Below the pieces are notes generated by a model, which was not told where the DNA came from, did not search any database, and saw nothing but the letters and a program-made list of their open reading frames with translations. A stretch of 64,000 bases of DNA from Desulfosudis oleivorans Hxd3 (lineage in GTDB: Bacteria > Desulfobacterota > Desulfobacteria > Desulfobacterales > Desulfosudaceae): contig NC_009943.1 in assembly GCF_000018405.1 (NCBI RefSeq), forward strand, positions 3,661,001 to 3,725,000, written 5' to 3'. Below are positions 1 through 8,402 of the stretch, one piece after another (positions within the stretch are counted from its first letter, which is position 1; each line of letters opens with the position of its first letter). Position numbers and translations under genes: made by a program.

Positions 1-210
1 CACGTCCCCGGTCTCTTCAAACACCTTGACCTTTTCTTCAGGGGCGATCTCGTAAAGCATGGCCCGAAGGTCGTCGTTTTCCAGGACTTTGTACTTGACC
101 CGCTCGATATCGCCCCGAACCCTGAGAGCGGGCTGCAAACCGCTGAGCAGGTGAAGGTCTGACGCGCCCTGCTCGTGCATCAGCCTGAAAAATGCATCAA
201 TTTTTGCCAT
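1..210 (-). CDS. PilT-like type IV pilus retraction ATPase, N-terminal part
   Basis: Only the first 70 codons are in the window; the gene runs off the left edge. The reverse-strand reading starts at an ATG preceded by GGAGGCGGTC and gives MAKIDAFFRLMHEQGASDLH, followed by a segment with PALRVRGDIERV. The GASDLHL...P..R..G pattern is the N-terminal PAS-like domain of PilT/PilU secretion-superfamily ATPases. The Walker motifs lie outside the window, so PilT cannot be separated from PilU or a PilB-like relative. The family retracts type IV pili at the inner-membrane base. YggT lies just upstream in transcription order, and pilT-yggT proximity is common in Proteobacteria, which supports the call. 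Confidence 0.8.
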   Translation of the reverse strand, partial: MAKIDAFFRLMHEQGASDLHLLSGLQPALRVRGDIERVKYKVLENDDLRAMLYEIAPEEKVKVFEETGDV

Positions 211-283
211 GACCGCCTCCGACGGGCCGGCATAAATGCCTGCCGGAATCTATTAAGTTATTTCCATCCAGACGTGATGGTCT

Positions 284-583
284 CTATCCCATGCGCTGGG
301 CCATCATAAACAGGCTGTTGACTACAAAGGCCTGCAGAAAAACAATTCCCAGAATCACCACAATGGGTGAAAAATCAAATCCTCCGAACACCGTGGGCAG
401 GAGCCTGCGAACCCGGTACAGCACCGGTTCGGTGAGGTTGTGAATAAATCGGACAATGGGGTTGTAGGGATCCGGGCTGACCCAGGAAAGGACCGCCTGT
501 GCAATGATCACATACATATAAAGGGTCAACACGATGTCGAGTACCCTGGCCACTGCCATCAGAAAATTTGCCAGTACGAACAT
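284..583 (-). CDS. YggT family membrane protein
   Basis: About 99 residues with two hydrophobic segments separated by the family signature WVSPDPYNPIVRF and the following LTEPVLYRVRRLLP stretch. YggT proteins are small two-helix-bundle inner-membrane proteins; roles in osmotic stress and cell division/plastid nucleoid organisation have been proposed, but none is secure. I chose the ATG at 583 because GGCGGA precedes it; a TTG at 601 would add six residues. The gene is co-oriented with the pilT-like gene, 73 bp from its start, so a shared transcript is plausible. Confidence 0.9.
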   Translation of the reverse strand: MFVLANFLMAVARVLDIVLTLYMYVIIAQAVLSWVSPDPYNPIVRFIHNLTEPVLYRVRRLLPTVFGGFDFSPIVVILGIVFLQAFVVNSLFMMAQRMG

Positions 584-737
584 GAATTCCGCCGTTTTCA
601 ATCAAATGCGATGCCGCGGTTGTTTTTTTACCAGCCATTAATGTAGATGGATCGCCCCAAATAGTCAAGATCAAAGCCATAGGGCGGGAAACAGACGGAG
701 CAGCAGGGCCGGCGCCGGCAGGTTTATTCAAGGCCGA

Positions 738-1076
738 TCAGGAACCCTTTTTCTTTTTTGCCTTTGGCTTCTTTTTCTTCATCTTTGCGATTTCTTCTTC
801 CACCTCCTCGGCCCCTTCGGCGTAAAAAGCCGCCTCATCCGGATCCAGCTCGTGCAGCAGCCGCAGAAACTCGCCCGCGTGCACCCGCTCCTCATCGGCG
901 ATGTCCTTTAACACCTCAATGGCCATTTTGTTGTCCGTGGATTCAGCCAGCTGCATGTAAAGCTGAATGGCCTCATATTCGGCGGCCACCATGAAACGAA
1001 TGGCCCTCACCAGTTCGGCATGGGTCAGCTTGCGATTGTTCTTCAGTCCTGAAAATGGTGATCCAAACTCCGGCAT
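738..1076 (-). CDS. Small ferritin-like / rubrerythrin-type protein
   Basis: 112 residues; the ATG follows a strong AGGAGG. Two helices carry carboxylate and histidine ligands typical of ferritin-like di-iron proteins: AAEYEAIQLYMQLAES near residues 32-47 and DIADEERVHAGEFLRLL near 58-74 (E-x2-H). The chain stops after this two-helix unit and ends in a Lys-rich tail (KKKKPKAKKKK). A single helix hairpin plus tail resembles encapsulin-cargo ferritin-like proteins, which build the iron site between subunits, but no encapsulin gene is in the window. A role in iron storage or peroxide protection is inference from the family. The basic tail might contact nucleic acid or a shell. Confidence 0.75.
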   Translation of the reverse strand: MPEFGSPFSGLKNNRKLTHAELVRAIRFMVAAEYEAIQLYMQLAESTDNKMAIEVLKDIADEERVHAGEFLRLLHELDPDEAAFYAEGAEEVEEEIAKMKKKKPKAKKKKGS

Positions 1077-1193
1077 GTGATCCTCCTTTTCTGTTGACAG
1101 GTTTAATTGGTTTTTTCAAAACCCCGGTTTACCGGGGATTACAATCAATACGGGCAAACTCAAACTTCTGCCCGGCTATGGCCGTCTCGTACA

Positions 1194-1436
1194 TCATCCC
1201 ACAAGATACAAAACAATCAGGGGCACCAGGTTGAAAACAAGGATATTGATCTTGTAAAGCGCCATGGCCCCGTAGTGGATGGCATCAAACTGCTGAACCG
1301 ACAGTTGGAACCATCGACCGTGAAACCGGTACATCCAGTCGTGGGTAAACATGAAAAAAAGAAACCACCACAGCAGAAAGCCATAGTTGATGAGGGTGGA
1401 CCACAGAAGAATGTTGCGAACCATTGCCATGTCCAT
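1194..1436 (-). CDS. DUF6868-like small membrane protein
   Basis: About 80 residues with two strongly hydrophobic helices (LLWSTLINYGFLLWWFLFFMF near the N-terminus and INILVFNLVPLIVLYLVG at the C-terminus). Between them is an amphipathic segment with HDWMYRFHGRWFQLS and QQFDAIHYGAMALYK. I recognise the DUF6868 pattern of small proteins seen in marine and anaerobic bacteria; function unknown. The start was placed at the ATG preceded by GGAGGCGCCA, which skips an upstream in-frame extension. No clear operon partner; the ferritin-like gene is downstream by about 120 bp on the same strand. Confidence 0.7.
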   Translation of the reverse strand: MDMAMVRNILLWSTLINYGFLLWWFLFFMFTHDWMYRFHGRWFQLSVQQFDAIHYGAMALYKINILVFNLVPLIVLYLVG

Positions 1437-1544
1437 TGGCGCCTCCATGGCATAGGGGTTTTTTGGAAGCATTCAGCCGTAAAAAAGGCGATCCTGACGG
1501 ACAAGGCCACAATACTGCCGATTCCCTGTAAATGTCAAACACTC

Positions 1545-1829
1545 TCAAACCGGCAGGGGGTGGCCGTTGAGAAAAATCCGCAATACGCCGTTGCCATCCG
1601 CTGCCAGTACCACGTTAGCTTCCCTGCCCCCGGCCAGTTCCGGATAAGCGGCCCGAAGCGCGGCAAAATCCCATGTTTCCAGGGCCTGTTGCAGCAGCTC
1701 CAGTTGCTGTTCCATCATGGGGTCCGGGCTGGTTCCCGGCTTCAGACAGGTCGACAGCAGCCGGTTGTAGACCCGCTTTGTTTCGGTCTGAATACAGTGT
1801 TTTGAAAGGTCTAAGGGAATGCGTACCAT
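1545..1829 (-). CDS. Conserved-type hypothetical protein, 94 aa
   Basis: Starts at MVRIPLDLSKHCIQTETKRV; an upstream in-frame extension runs into an intergenic repeat and is unlikely to be coding. The middle (residues 37-61) is a predicted helix with MMEQQLELLQQALETWDF followed by AALRAAYPELAGG. The end, NVVLAADGNGVLRIFLNGHPLPV, looks like a beta-hairpin. No signal peptide or membrane segment. I do not recognise a family. Codon use matches its neighbours. Confidence 0.55.
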   Translation of the reverse strand: MVRIPLDLSKHCIQTETKRVYNRLLSTCLKPGTSPDPMMEQQLELLQQALETWDFAALRAAYPELAGGREANVVLAADGNGVLRIFLNGHPLPV

Positions 1830-1882
1830 CTGGTCCACTCTTGATCTGGTTGCGGTGATTACCAAAGACCCTCGGCCTCTGC

Positions 1883-2057
1883 CCCGTTGTAGCGCAGCCG
1901 AAACGAAAATGATTTTTCGGAAAAAGCGAAAATGCTGTTTGAGTACCGCGAAAGCGGGCGAGTTCATTTTCGCGCCGAAAAATTATTTGAGTGAGGGAAG
2001 CCGAAGGCCAAGCTACCGGGGCGATTCTTTTGGTACTTTTCTTTTAAAGAAAAGTAC
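1883..2057. repeat. Intergenic repeat family A, copy 1
   Basis: About 175 bp sharing long blocks with 7742-7923: the start GCGCAGCCGAA, a middle block GGGCGAGTTC, then GAGGGAAGCCGAAGGCCAAG, and the ending TTTTGGTACTTTTCTTT...AAAGAAAAGTAC. The end is itself an inverted repeat (GTACTTTTCTTT / AAAGAAAAGTAC). Both copies lie in intergenic DNA in the same orientation. It resembles dispersed REP/MITE-type palindromic repeats; apparent ORFs through it are not genes. Confidence 0.8.
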
Positions 2058-2069
2058 GCGGGGGAAGAC

Positions 2070-3659
2070 TCAAAGATAGTCCTTCCAGCCCCAGGTGACG
2101 CGGCCGTTTTCAACGGCGCATGCCAGGCTGCCCTTATCCATGGCCCATTTCAGTGCCTGGGTTACCCTGGCGACGCCATAGTCGGTATCGTCGCACACCC
2201 GGCCGGCCAGGTCCGTCAGCAGGGCGTCGGTATCGGCACCGGCACTCTCCACGGACCAGGTCCCTTTTGTCTCCAGGGAGGACTTCATCATCAGGTCATA
2301 GTTGATCACGGTGTTTTCCAGGCTGATGAGCTGCCAGGCCTCCTCCTCGGTGGCGATGTTTTCATCCATCTTTCTTTTCACATCGCCCAGGTATTCGTCA
2401 AATTCGTCCTTCCATTGACCGGCCACACGGTCCATCATGGCCGCGTTCGCCTTTTCGGTTTCCACAATGGCTTTATTGGCATGATAGTCCCGCCAGTCAT
2501 CGGTCAGAATGCGAATGCCGAGCTCGGCGGCCCGGTCCCGAATTTCGGTGCCGGGAAACGGGGCCAGCAGGTGAAATCCGTAGGAGGCGCCCATGGCCTT
2601 GATCTTTTCACCAAAGGTACGGGTCTCTTCAATGGTGTCCGGCGTTTCACCGGGCAGACCCAGGATGAATGACACATGGGGCAGCACCCCGGCATCGGCG
2701 CAGGCCTTTACCGCGGCCTCCACCTGCTCCAGGGTAATCCCTTTTTTAATGGTTTTCAGAATCTCCGGGTTGGCGGTCTCCACGCCGAAGCTCACGGCCA
2801 CGCACCCGGCCTCTCTCATTTTTTTGAGCAGATCGTAACTGACCAGGTCCACCCGGGCAAAGGAGGACCACTGAATGTTCATGCCCCGCCTCAGTATCTC
2901 GTCACACACGCCGAAGCAGTGGGGCCGGCTTGCGGTAAACAGATCATCGGCAATGTTAACCTGGGAAAAACTCAGGCTTTTGAGGTATTCCATCTCATCT
3001 ACCACCGACACCGGGTCCCGGTACCGCACCTTTGCGCCCACCATTTTCCGGCCCACGCAGAAGATACATTTAAAAGGACAGCCCCGGCTGGTGGTCATGC
3101 TCACCGGCATGTTCAGGGCTCTGTACCGGCCCAGGGGCACCAGGTGACGGGCCGGCAGGGGCAGGGCCTTTACGTCAACGGCATATTCCCGCACCGGCGT
3201 GGAACAAATGCCGGTTTTATCCCTGTAGACGATGCCGTCAATGGTCTCCCACCGCCGGTCGCCGGCCAATTCTTCGGCGATGCGTACCACGGTGTCATCG
3301 CCCTCACCCACCACCACCATGTCCAGCTCGGGCAGGGCGTCAAGGGTCTCGCGGGCGCACATGGAAACATGGGGCCCGCCCATGACGATGAGCAGTTTGG
3401 GGGCGACAGCCCGAAGGTCCCGCACGATTTCGGCGGCATGATCAAAGGTCATGGTGACCGCGGTAATGCCCACAAAATCGGGGGCAAAGGTTTTCACGGT
3501 CTCTTCGATTGCCGCCCGGCTGTAGGGAAACACGACAAAATCGACAAGCAGCACCTCCTCTCCGGCCCGCTCCAGCTCGGCTGCCAGGTAGGCCAGGCCC
3601 AGGGGCGGAGATGGGGTTTCGGAGATGGGATAAAACGGATTGATCAACAGGCATTTCAT
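2070..3659 (-). CDS. B12-binding-domain radical SAM protein
   Basis: 529 residues from MKCLLINPFYP. Residues 1-135 form a cobalamin-binding-like Rossmann domain (SPPLGLAYLAAELERAG; IVMGGPHVSM; VVVGEGDDTVVRIAEEL). The radical SAM core has the [4Fe-4S] motif C194-P-F-K-C198-I-F-C201 (CxxxCxxC), and later VSFGVETANPEILKTIKKG and HVSFILGLPGET, typical of the BchE/B12-rSAM superfamily. The C-terminal ~130 residues are helical and unassigned. The canonical B12-binding DxHxxG is not evident, so cobalamin may bind base-off without a His ligand or not at all. Substrate unknown; the family does methylations, cyclisations and thiomethylations. No biosynthetic neighbours suggest a pathway. Confidence 0.88.
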   Translation of the reverse strand: MKCLLINPFYPISETPSPPLGLAYLAAELERAGEEVLLVDFVVFPYSRAAIEETVKTFAPDFVGITAVTMTFDHAAEIVRDLRAVAPKLLIVMGGPHVSMCARETLDALPELDMVVVGEGDDTVVRIAEELAGDRRWETIDGIVYRDKTGICSTPVREYAVDVKALPLPARHLVPLGRYRALNMPVSMTTSRGCPFKCIFCVGRKMVGAKVRYRDPVSVVDEMEYLKSLSFSQVNIADDLFTASRPHCFGVCDEILRRGMNIQWSSFARVDLVSYDLLKKMREAGCVAVSFGVETANPEILKTIKKGITLEQVEAAVKACADAGVLPHVSFILGLPGETPDTIEETRTFGEKIKAMGASYGFHLLAPFPGTEIRDRAAELGIRILTDDWRDYHANKAIVETEKANAAMMDRVAGQWKDEFDEYLGDVKRKMDENIATEEEAWQLISLENTVINYDLMMKSSLETKGTWSVESAGADTDALLTDLAGRVCDDTDYGVARVTQALKWAMDKGSLACAVENGRVTWGWKDYL

Positions 3660-3835
3660 GGCTTTTTCAACTCTCTTTTGCCCCAGACGGGTTAAACATG
3701 GCAGGGCAGCGATACCTTCGTTTATCCAAATCGCAATTGCTCTCGGGATCGGGATCGAATCGACGTGCTTCCGTACTCCCCAAAAATTTTTTTCTTGTCC
3801 TGTTTTTCTGCGCACTTTTCTCTGGCGCGAAAAAA

Positions 3836-3864
3836 AGCAGGGTCCGGGAAACCCGGACCCTGCT
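3836..3864 (-). terminator. Rho-independent terminator after fhs
   Basis: A perfect 13-bp stem AGCAGGGTCCGGG / CCCGGACCCTGCT with an AAA loop. Read on the minus strand it is followed by a run of seven T, right after the fhs stop codon. Confidence 0.9.
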
Positions 3865-3890
3865 GGTTTGCATCGGAAGGGATCAACCGC

Positions 3891-5654
3891 CTAGAACAGG
3901 CCGGAGACCTTGCCGGTGGCCGGGTCAACGTCGATGCGACGGAAAGCCGGGTTGGAACCGGTACCCGGCATCAGGCTGATGGTGCCTGCGCAGGGGCACA
4001 GGAACTTGGCGCCCGAGTAAATCAGCACGTCGCGGATGGGCAGCCGCCACCCCTTGGGCACACCCTTCTTGACCGGGTCGTGGGTGAGGGAGAGGTGGGT
4101 CTTGACCATCATGGTGGCAAAGTCGGCGTACTTGGGATCGTTCTCCAGCATTTCGGCCTTGGCCGTGGCTTCCGGAGACCAATCAACGCCGTCGGCGCCG
4201 TACACTTCCCTGGCGATCTTATCAACACGGTCGCGCAGTTTCATCTCCAGCGGATACAGGAAGTCAAAGTCATTGCCTTCTTCACAGGCATCAATAACGG
4301 CATCGGCAAATTCCAAAGCGCCTTCGCCGCCTTTTTCCCAGTGCTTGGACTCGGCGCAGCGGGCGCCGGCCGCCTCGGCCGCTTTCTTAACGATAGCGAC
4401 TTCAGCATCGGTGTCGGTGTAGAAGCGGTTGACACAGACCACCGGGTTAATGCCGGATTTACGGATCACGCCGATCATGTGGACCATGTTCTCGACACCC
4501 TTTTCCACCAGGGCCAGATTCTCCTTGGTGTAGGCGTCGTCCAGGGCCTTGCCGGCCACGACCTTGGGGCCGCCGCCGTGCATCTTCAGTGCGCGGATGG
4601 TTGCGGTCAGAACCGACACATGGGGCTTGAGGCCGGAGAAACGGCACTTGACGTTCCAGAATTTTTCAAAACCGATGTCAGCGGCAAACCCGGACTCCGT
4701 GACATGGTAGTCCCACAGCTTGAGGCCCACGCGGTCGGCAATGATGGAGCTCTGGCCCACGGCGATGTTGGCAAAGGGACCCGCATGCACCAGGCAGGGC
4801 TGGTACTCGGCGGTGCTCATGAGGGTGGGGTTGATGGTGTTGCGCATGAAGGCGGCCATGGCGTTGCCCACTTCCAGGTCACGGCAGGTGACCGGTTTGC
4901 CGGACTTGTCAAAGGCCACGGTGATGTTGTTGATGCGCTCCTTCAGGTCGGCCAGGTCGGTGGCCACGGCCAGGATGGCCATGAGCTCGGAGCCCACGGC
5001 AATGCCGAACTTGGACTGCATGGTGTAGCCGTCGGTGCGGCCGCCGAGGCCGATGACGATGTTGCGCAGGGCCTGGGCACAGAAGTCAATGATCCAGCCC
5101 ATCTCAACGCGGGTGGGATCGATGTCCAGGCGGCGCATGCCGGTGAGGCGCTGAAGCTGCTCGTCGTTGTAATTGCGCTCGTGCTGCATGCGGGCGGTCA
5201 TGGCCACCATGCCCAGGTTGTGGGCGTTCATGATGTCGTTGATGTCGCCGGTCAGTCCCAGGGAGAACTCGGTCATGGGAATCAGCAGGGAGTTGCCGCC
5301 GCCGGCCGCCGTGCCCTTGACGTTCATGGTGGGGCCGCCGGAGGGCTGGCGCAGAGCACCGCCCACACTTTTGCCCCGGGCGCCCAGGCCTTCCATCAGG
5401 CCCAGGGAGGTGGTGCTTTTGCCCTCTCCCAGCGGGGTCGGGGTGATGGCAGTCACCTCAATGTACTTGCCGTCGGGTTTGGCTTCCAGCCGTTTGATGA
5501 TCTTCAGAAAGTCCAGCTTGGACAGCCGGCCCATGGCCAGCATCTCTTCCTTTTCAAGTCCCAGCTTCTCACACCACTCTTCGGGCATGGGCATGTTCTT
5601 TTCCGCTTCCTCGGAAATCTGCCAGTCGGCCATTTTTGTTGCATCGTAAGCCAT
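3891..5654 (-). CDS. fhs: Formate-tetrahydrofolate ligase
   Basis: 587 residues. The enzyme condenses formate with tetrahydrofolate using ATP to give 10-formyl-THF, the entry step of the methyl branch of the Wood-Ljungdahl pathway or C1 supply. The ATP-binding loop [12 protein letters not shown] sits near residues 71-82, followed by [19 protein letters not shown] and the [14 protein letters not shown] segment. The C-terminus has [20 protein letters not shown], characteristic of Fhs, and the length is close to the usual ~555-590. The ATG at 5654 follows GGAGG, favouring it over an upstream in-frame ATG. A strong terminator follows the gene, so it is probably monocistronic. Confidence 0.97.
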   Translation of the reverse strand: MAYDATKMADWQISEEAEKNMPMPEEWCEKLGLEKEEMLAMGRLSKLDFLKIIKRLEAKPDGKYIEVTAITPTPLGEGKSTTSLGLMEGLGARGKSVGGALRQPSGGPTMNVKGTAAGGGNSLLIPMTEFSLGLTGDINDIMNAHNLGMVAMTARMQHERNYNDEQLQRLTGMRRLDIDPTRVEMGWIIDFCAQALRNIVIGLGGRTDGYTMQSKFGIAVGSELMAILAVATDLADLKERINNITVAFDKSGKPVTCRDLEVGNAMAAFMRNTINPTLMSTAEYQPCLVHAGPFANIAVGQSSIIADRVGLKLWDYHVTESGFAADIGFEKFWNVKCRFSGLKPHVSVLTATIRALKMHGGGPKVVAGKALDDAYTKENLALVEKGVENMVHMIGVIRKSGINPVVCVNRFYTDTDAEVAIVKKAAEAAGARCAESKHWEKGGEGALEFADAVIDACEEGNDFDFLYPLEMKLRDRVDKIAREVYGADGVDWSPEATAKAEMLENDPKYADFATMMVKTHLSLTHDPVKKGVPKGWRLPIRDVLIYSGAKFLCPCAGTISLMPGTGSNPAFRRIDVDPATGKVSGLF

Positions 5655-6197
5655 AGTTCCTCCTTCGTTACCTTTTTCCATTCAATCCATGTTGTTTAAA
5701 AAGCTGTGTCCTTCCGCCTGTTTATAAAAACTTTGCACTTGATACCATCGAAACCCGAATCCAGCCTGACCTGTCTGGAATAAAAATAAATTGTGACCCT
5801 ATCATCCAATTTTAATGAAAGCAAGATGTAACAAACTTTTTTTGGGCTTTGCCCCCCTGTGTTCCGACATGGTAAGCCAGTGCCCAGCACTCTTTTGTGA
5901 GGGCATAAAAACCGTTTCCAATCCGTAAAATGCTAATTTTTTTCAAAAAACTATAAAAAATAAGGTCTTACATTGGGGTGTGCCGTTGTACATCGCAAAA
6001 AGAAGCCCGCGGTTTAACGCAGAGATCGCAAAAAAAGGCTGTTTATGGATGGAAACACGCCAGCTCCAGGCCATGGGGCGACGGGCCTGGCCACCTTCTG
6101 AAACTCTTTTCTTTTTCATCGTTTATGATAGGATGACCCATTATTAAATAAACTGAAAACCGTGGAATCTTCCTAATAAGAGGCAGCCGTATCATCC
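5655..6197. other. Intergenic region between divergent fhs and selA
   Basis: 543 bp between divergently transcribed genes, so it should hold both promoters. It is AT-rich near 5930-5975. There is one GC-rich inverted repeat around 6066-6097 (CCAGGCC ... GGGCCTGG) without a T-run. I could not identify a tRNA-Sec, riboswitch or convincing -35/-10 pair. Confidence 0.5.
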
Positions 6198-7673
6198 ATG
6201 AAGCAGAATGACCATCAGGACCCCCCGCAGGACAAGGACCGGCAGCGCCAGCTGCGACTGCTGCCCGGCGTGGACCGGCTTGTGGAACAACTGACCGGAG
6301 CAGCCGGGCTTGAGACCGTTCCTGTGTCGGTACTCACCGATGCGGCCCGGTCAACCGTGGCCGGCCTGCGGCAGGCCATTCTTTCGGCAAAAAAAGGGCT
6401 TGCCGAAACCGAGCTGGCCATCGACGCCGTTGTGATGCGGGCCGCTCAGGCGGCCCGGACCGCCATGGCGCCCAATTTAAAACCGGTGATCAATGCCACG
6501 GGCGTGGTGATTCACACCAACCTGGGCCGGTCCCCGCTGTCCAGAGAGGCCATCGACCACCTGGTGGCTGTGGCCTCGGGTTATTCCAACCTTGAATTTG
6601 ACCTTTCAAAAGGCGAGCGGGGCATTCGGTACGCCGCCATCGAAGACCTGCTGTGCCGACTGACCGGGGCACCGGCCGCCATGGCGGTAAACAACAATGC
6701 CGGGGCCGTGCTGCTGGCCGTGGAGACCTTTGCCAGGGACCGGGAGGTGATTGTCTCCCGGGGCGAGCTGGTGGAGATCGGCGGGTCGTTTCGCATTCCC
6801 GACGTGATTCGAAAAAGCGGCGCCATCTTAAAAGAGGTGGGCACCACCAACCGGACCCACCTGAAAGATTACGAGAATGCCGTTTCGGAAAAAACCGGCC
6901 TGCTGCTCAAGGTCCACACCAGCAACTACGGCATGGTTGGATTTACCGCCGAAGTCGACCTTGCGGGCCTGGTGGAGCTGGGCCGGCACCGCAACATTCC
7001 GGTGATGCACGACCTGGGCAGCGGCACCCTGATCGATTTTAAGGAGTTCGGCTTTCCCCACGAGCCCACGGTGCCCGAGATTGTTGCCACCGGCGCGGAC
7101 GTGGTCACCTTCAGCGGAGACAAGCTGCTGGGCGGGCCCCAGGCCGGCATGATCGTGGGCAAAAATGAGGCCGTGGCCGCCATACGCGCCAATCCGATTA
7201 CCCGTGCCCTGCGCATCGACAAGCTGACCCTGGCGGCCCTTGAAATGACGCTGCGGGCCTACCGGGACAAACCCGCGGCCATCAGAAACATACCCACCCT
7301 GCGCATGCTGACCGAGCCGTTGGCGGTGGTGGAACAGAAGGCCGCGGCCCTGGCCGATGAACTGAAAAACCTGGATGGTACCCGCCTGGCCGTTGAGCAG
7401 GTACCCCTGGTGTCAAAGGCCGGGGGCGGCTCCCTGCCGTTTCTTGAAATTCCCAGCAGCGGCGTGGCGGTGTCCGTGGAGGGGATTTCAGCCAACCGGC
7501 TGGAAAACCTCTTGCGCGCCGGGAATCCGCCCCTGATCGGCCGGATCGAGCAGGACCGGTTTATCATGGACCTGCGCACCGTTGCGCAATCCGAAATTTC
7601 TGTTATAAAGGAAATTTTTGCCGCCCTGGCAGCGGCGGCAAACGGCTCCGATGGCCATACAAAGGATTGCTGA
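6198..7673 (+). CDS. selA: L-seryl-tRNA(Sec) selenium transferase
   Basis: 491 residues. SelA is a PLP enzyme that converts Ser-tRNA(Sec) to Sec-tRNA(Sec) using selenophosphate. Evidence: an N-terminal helical region with LRLLPGVDRLVEQL, the VINATGVVIHTNLGRSPLS block, SNLEFDLSKGERGIRY, NNNAGAVLLAVETFA, and the PLP-lysine motif TFSGDKLLGGPQAG with Lys309. The length is slightly above the usual ~460-470 because of the N- and C-terminal tails. selB, selC and selD are not in the window. Its presence is directly relevant because a selenocysteine-containing flavoprotein is encoded at 18948-20300. Confidence 0.97.
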   Translation: MKQNDHQDPPQDKDRQRQLRLLPGVDRLVEQLTGAAGLETVPVSVLTDAARSTVAGLRQAILSAKKGLAETELAIDAVVMRAAQAARTAMAPNLKPVINATGVVIHTNLGRSPLSREAIDHLVAVASGYSNLEFDLSKGERGIRYAAIEDLLCRLTGAPAAMAVNNNAGAVLLAVETFARDREVIVSRGELVEIGGSFRIPDVIRKSGAILKEVGTTNRTHLKDYENAVSEKTGLLLKVHTSNYGMVGFTAEVDLAGLVELGRHRNIPVMHDLGSGTLIDFKEFGFPHEPTVPEIVATGADVVTFSGDKLLGGPQAGMIVGKNEAVAAIRANPITRALRIDKLTLAALEMTLRAYRDKPAAIRNIPTLRMLTEPLAVVEQKAAALADELKNLDGTRLAVEQVPLVSKAGGGSLPFLEIPSSGVAVSVEGISANRLENLLRAGNPPLIGRIEQDRFIMDLRTVAQSEISVIKEIFAALAAAANGSDGHTKDC

Positions 7674-7741
7674 AAAGCCTTGAGAATGTATTTTCTTTGT
7701 CCGTTCAGGGTGTACGGTAACCGGGCATAAAGCTGATTCCG

Positions 7742-7923
7742 CCCGTTGCAGCGCAGCCGAACGCAAACGATTTTTTCGGAAACAGCGGGCAGGCTGTTTG
7801 AGCCCCGCCGCAGGCGGGCGAGTTCCTGCCCGCGCCGAAAAAAGCGTTTGCGCGAGGGAAGCCGAAGGCCAAGCTGCAGGGCATGTTTCTTTTGGTACTT
7901 TTCTTTGCGCCAAAGAAAAGTAC
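7742..7923. repeat. Intergenic repeat family A, copy 2
   Basis: Second copy of the element at 1883-2057, in the same orientation, between selA and the fmdB-like gene. It shares GCGCAGCCGAA, GGGCGAGTTC, GAGGGAAGCCGAAGGCCAAG and the terminal palindrome, here TACTTTTCTTTGCGCCAAAG followed by AAAAGTA. The GCGC spacer makes the terminal hairpin more complete than in copy 1. Confidence 0.8.
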
Positions 7924-8011
7924 ACAGATAAAGGAAAGAAAGAGAATAATTTTTTAAAAATTCATCGTACATTAAATTCGATTTCGCTTTGGATAAAAAG
8001 GAAAAGGACAG

Positions 8012-8242
8012 ATGCCGATTTACGAGTATCAGTGCGACGCCTGCGGAAAGTGTTTTGAAACCCTTGTGATGGGCGGAAAAGCGCCCAAAACCTGCGAGAT
8101 CTGCGGCGCGAAAAAAATTCACCGGGTGATGTCGGCCTGCGGGTTTCAGACAAAAGACAGGTCCGGCCTGGTGACCAAAAGCGCGGCCGGCAGCTCGGCC
8201 TGCGCGGGATGCACCTCTTCTTCCTGCGCAAGCTGCAAATGA
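8012..8242 (+). CDS. FmdB-family zinc-ribbon protein
   Basis: 76 residues. The N-terminus MPIYEYQCDACGKCFETL with CEICGAKK at residues 30-37 gives the two CxxC knuckles of the FmdB/CxxC_CXXC_SSSS zinc ribbon. The C-terminal tail is Ser/Cys/Ala-rich (SACAGCTSSSCASCK) and may bind additional metal or be redox-active. FmdB was proposed as a regulator of formamidase/amidase genes, but most homologues have no proven role. It stands between a repeat element and the cobA-hemD gene. Confidence 0.9.
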   Translation: MPIYEYQCDACGKCFETLVMGGKAPKTCEICGAKKIHRVMSACGFQTKDRSGLVTKSAAGSSACAGCTSSSCASCK

Positions 8243-8402
8243 TCATGCCGCCGGCCGGGACGCCCGGCCGGCCGAGAACCTGGGGCAACCGGTTGCAAAG
8301 CGGGTTCTGGAAAACGCTTGAAAGTAAGATTCAAGCTCTTGAGTGGGGCGAAACCCCCGTTTTAAGAGACCCCATTTAGACACATTAACAGAACAGGACA
8401 GG

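Noticed and set aside
2676-3695. A 339-residue plus-strand frame opposite the radical SAM gene
   Set aside because: Shadow ORF rich in Gly/His without family features.
3765-5699. A 644-residue open frame on the plus strand opposite fhs
   Set aside because: It is the antisense shadow of a GC-rich conserved gene; composition is His/Gly/Val-rich with no domain pattern.
6060-6105. Possible tRNA or riboswitch in the fhs-selA intergenic region
   Set aside because: Only one GC-rich inverted repeat is visible; no cloverleaf, anticodon arm or known aptamer core could be drawn.
7259-8122. A 287-residue minus-strand frame across the end of selA and the repeat
   Set aside because: It runs through an intergenic repeat and the selA 3' end antisense; not a gene.
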